Shown piece after piece: positions 13,057 through 13,286 of a DNA stretch of 13,286 nt. The notes under the pieces are model-generated. The model made no database searches. It was not told where the DNA came from and saw only the letters and a program-made list of their open reading frames with translations. The position numbers and the translations under genes are program-made. Source of the stretch: DATFFO01 sp035250025 (GTDB lineage: Bacteria; Actinomycetota; Acidimicrobiia; Spongiisociales; ZC4RG35). The stretch spans positions 1-13,286 of the forward strand of contig DATFFO010000179.1 of the NCBI GenBank assembly GCA_035250025.1, written 5' to 3'. The first letter of the stretch is position 1, and every line of letters begins with the position of its first letter.

Positions 13057-13286
13057 ATGCGCGTGGCGGTCCTCGGCGACATCAACATCGACGTGGCCGT
13101 GGGCGTGGAGACGATGCCCGGTCCCGGCGAGGAGGTGTTCGCCACCTCCAGCCGGATCGGGCTGGGAGGATCGGGACTGAACACGGCAGTCGTCCTCACC
13201 CACCTGGGTCTCACGACCACGATCCTGGCGCAGGTCGGCGACGACCCCTTCGGCAGGTTCGCCCTCTCCGAACTGGACGCCATCGG
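13057..13286 (+). CDS. PfkB-family (ribokinase-like) sugar kinase, 3' end missing
   Basis: The first 76 codons of a PfkB-family kinase, cut by the window edge. It begins MRVAVLGDINIDVAV, the usual first strand with the substrate-contacting Asp, followed by the substrate-binding signature G-L-G-G-S-G-L-N-T-A (about 36-45) and the TTTILAQVGDDPFGR segment (about 55-69) typical of the family. The C-terminal ATP site and catalytic GAGD motif are outside the window, so the substrate (ribose, fructose, adenosine or another sugar) cannot be assigned. The ATG lacks a Shine-Dalgarno sequence and is preceded by TAGCCT at 7 nt, suggesting a leaderless transcript. It is divergent from the TrpF-like gene. 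Confidence 0.9.
   Translation, partial: MRVAVLGDINIDVAVGVETMPGPGEEVFATSSRIGLGGSGLNTAVVLTHLGLTTTILAQVGDDPFGRFALSELDAI

Noticed and set aside
13020..13283. N-terminal extension of the TrpF-like protein
   Set aside because: The open frame is antisense to the PfkB kinase start, and TrpF-like homology begins at the GTG at 13019.
1..13286. Search for CRISPR arrays, tRNA/rRNA genes, insertion sequences, phage or toxin-antitoxin genes
   Set aside because: No spaced repeat array, cloverleaf with a CCA-type end, transposase motif or phage-like gene was seen. All gaps are under 200 bp.

Overview
The window is GC-rich throughout (about two thirds G+C by eye) with densely packed genes. Several features point to an actinobacterium, probably an uncultured Acidimicrobiia-like lineage. 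These are the actinobacterial-type transaldolase, an HhH-GPD family I recall mainly from Actinobacteria, a lipoprotein with a long Thr-rich linker after its lipobox, and many starts that look leaderless, with a TANNNT box 6-8 nt before the start codon. The lineage is inferred; no rRNA or marker tree is available here.

Layout: (1) 1-1035, plus strand: the 3' part of hutI, the end of a histidine-degradation locus. (2) 1036-1229: a convergent gap packed with short repeats and terminator-like hairpins. (3) 1230-11192: a run of ten minus-strand genes. In transcription order they are dinB, an HhH-GPD repair protein, a stand-alone B12-binding protein, a yeast-type cytosine deaminase homologue, sucC, sucD, lemA, a DUF2207 membrane protein, a Thr-rich lipoprotein and a DEAD-box RNA helicase. 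Internal promoter-like boxes before the HhH-GPD gene, the B12 gene, sucC and lemA suggest that this is several overlapping transcription units rather than one operon. (4) 11243-12349, plus strand: transaldolase, divergent from dinB. (5) 12324-13019, minus strand: a TrpF-like TIM-barrel protein that has lost the usual catalytic Cys; its 3' end overlaps the transaldolase 3' end by 26 bp. (6) 13057-13286, plus strand: the 5' part of a PfkB-family sugar kinase, divergent from the TrpF-like gene across a 37-bp spacer with two mirror-image -10 boxes.

How the genes fit together: most are central metabolism (HutI, SucCD, transaldolase, PfkB kinase), DNA repair and lesion bypass (dinB with its HhH-GPD neighbour), and cell envelope (lemA, DUF2207, lipoprotein). 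The B12-binding protein resembles the cobalamin domain of methylmalonyl-CoA mutase. Its place two genes upstream of sucCD fits a propionyl-CoA to succinyl-CoA to succinate route, but no catalytic mutase subunit is in the window.

I see no mobile element, CRISPR array, tRNA or rRNA, and no gap longer than 300 bp. No wholly new multi-gene system is evident. The points most worth following are the leaderless promoter set, the symmetric TrpF-like/PfkB divergent promoter with its catalytically altered TrpF homologue, the sucC-sucD spacer (a perfect hairpin over the sucD ribosome-binding site beside a 7-bp tandem repeat), and the repeat cluster at 1037-1190.
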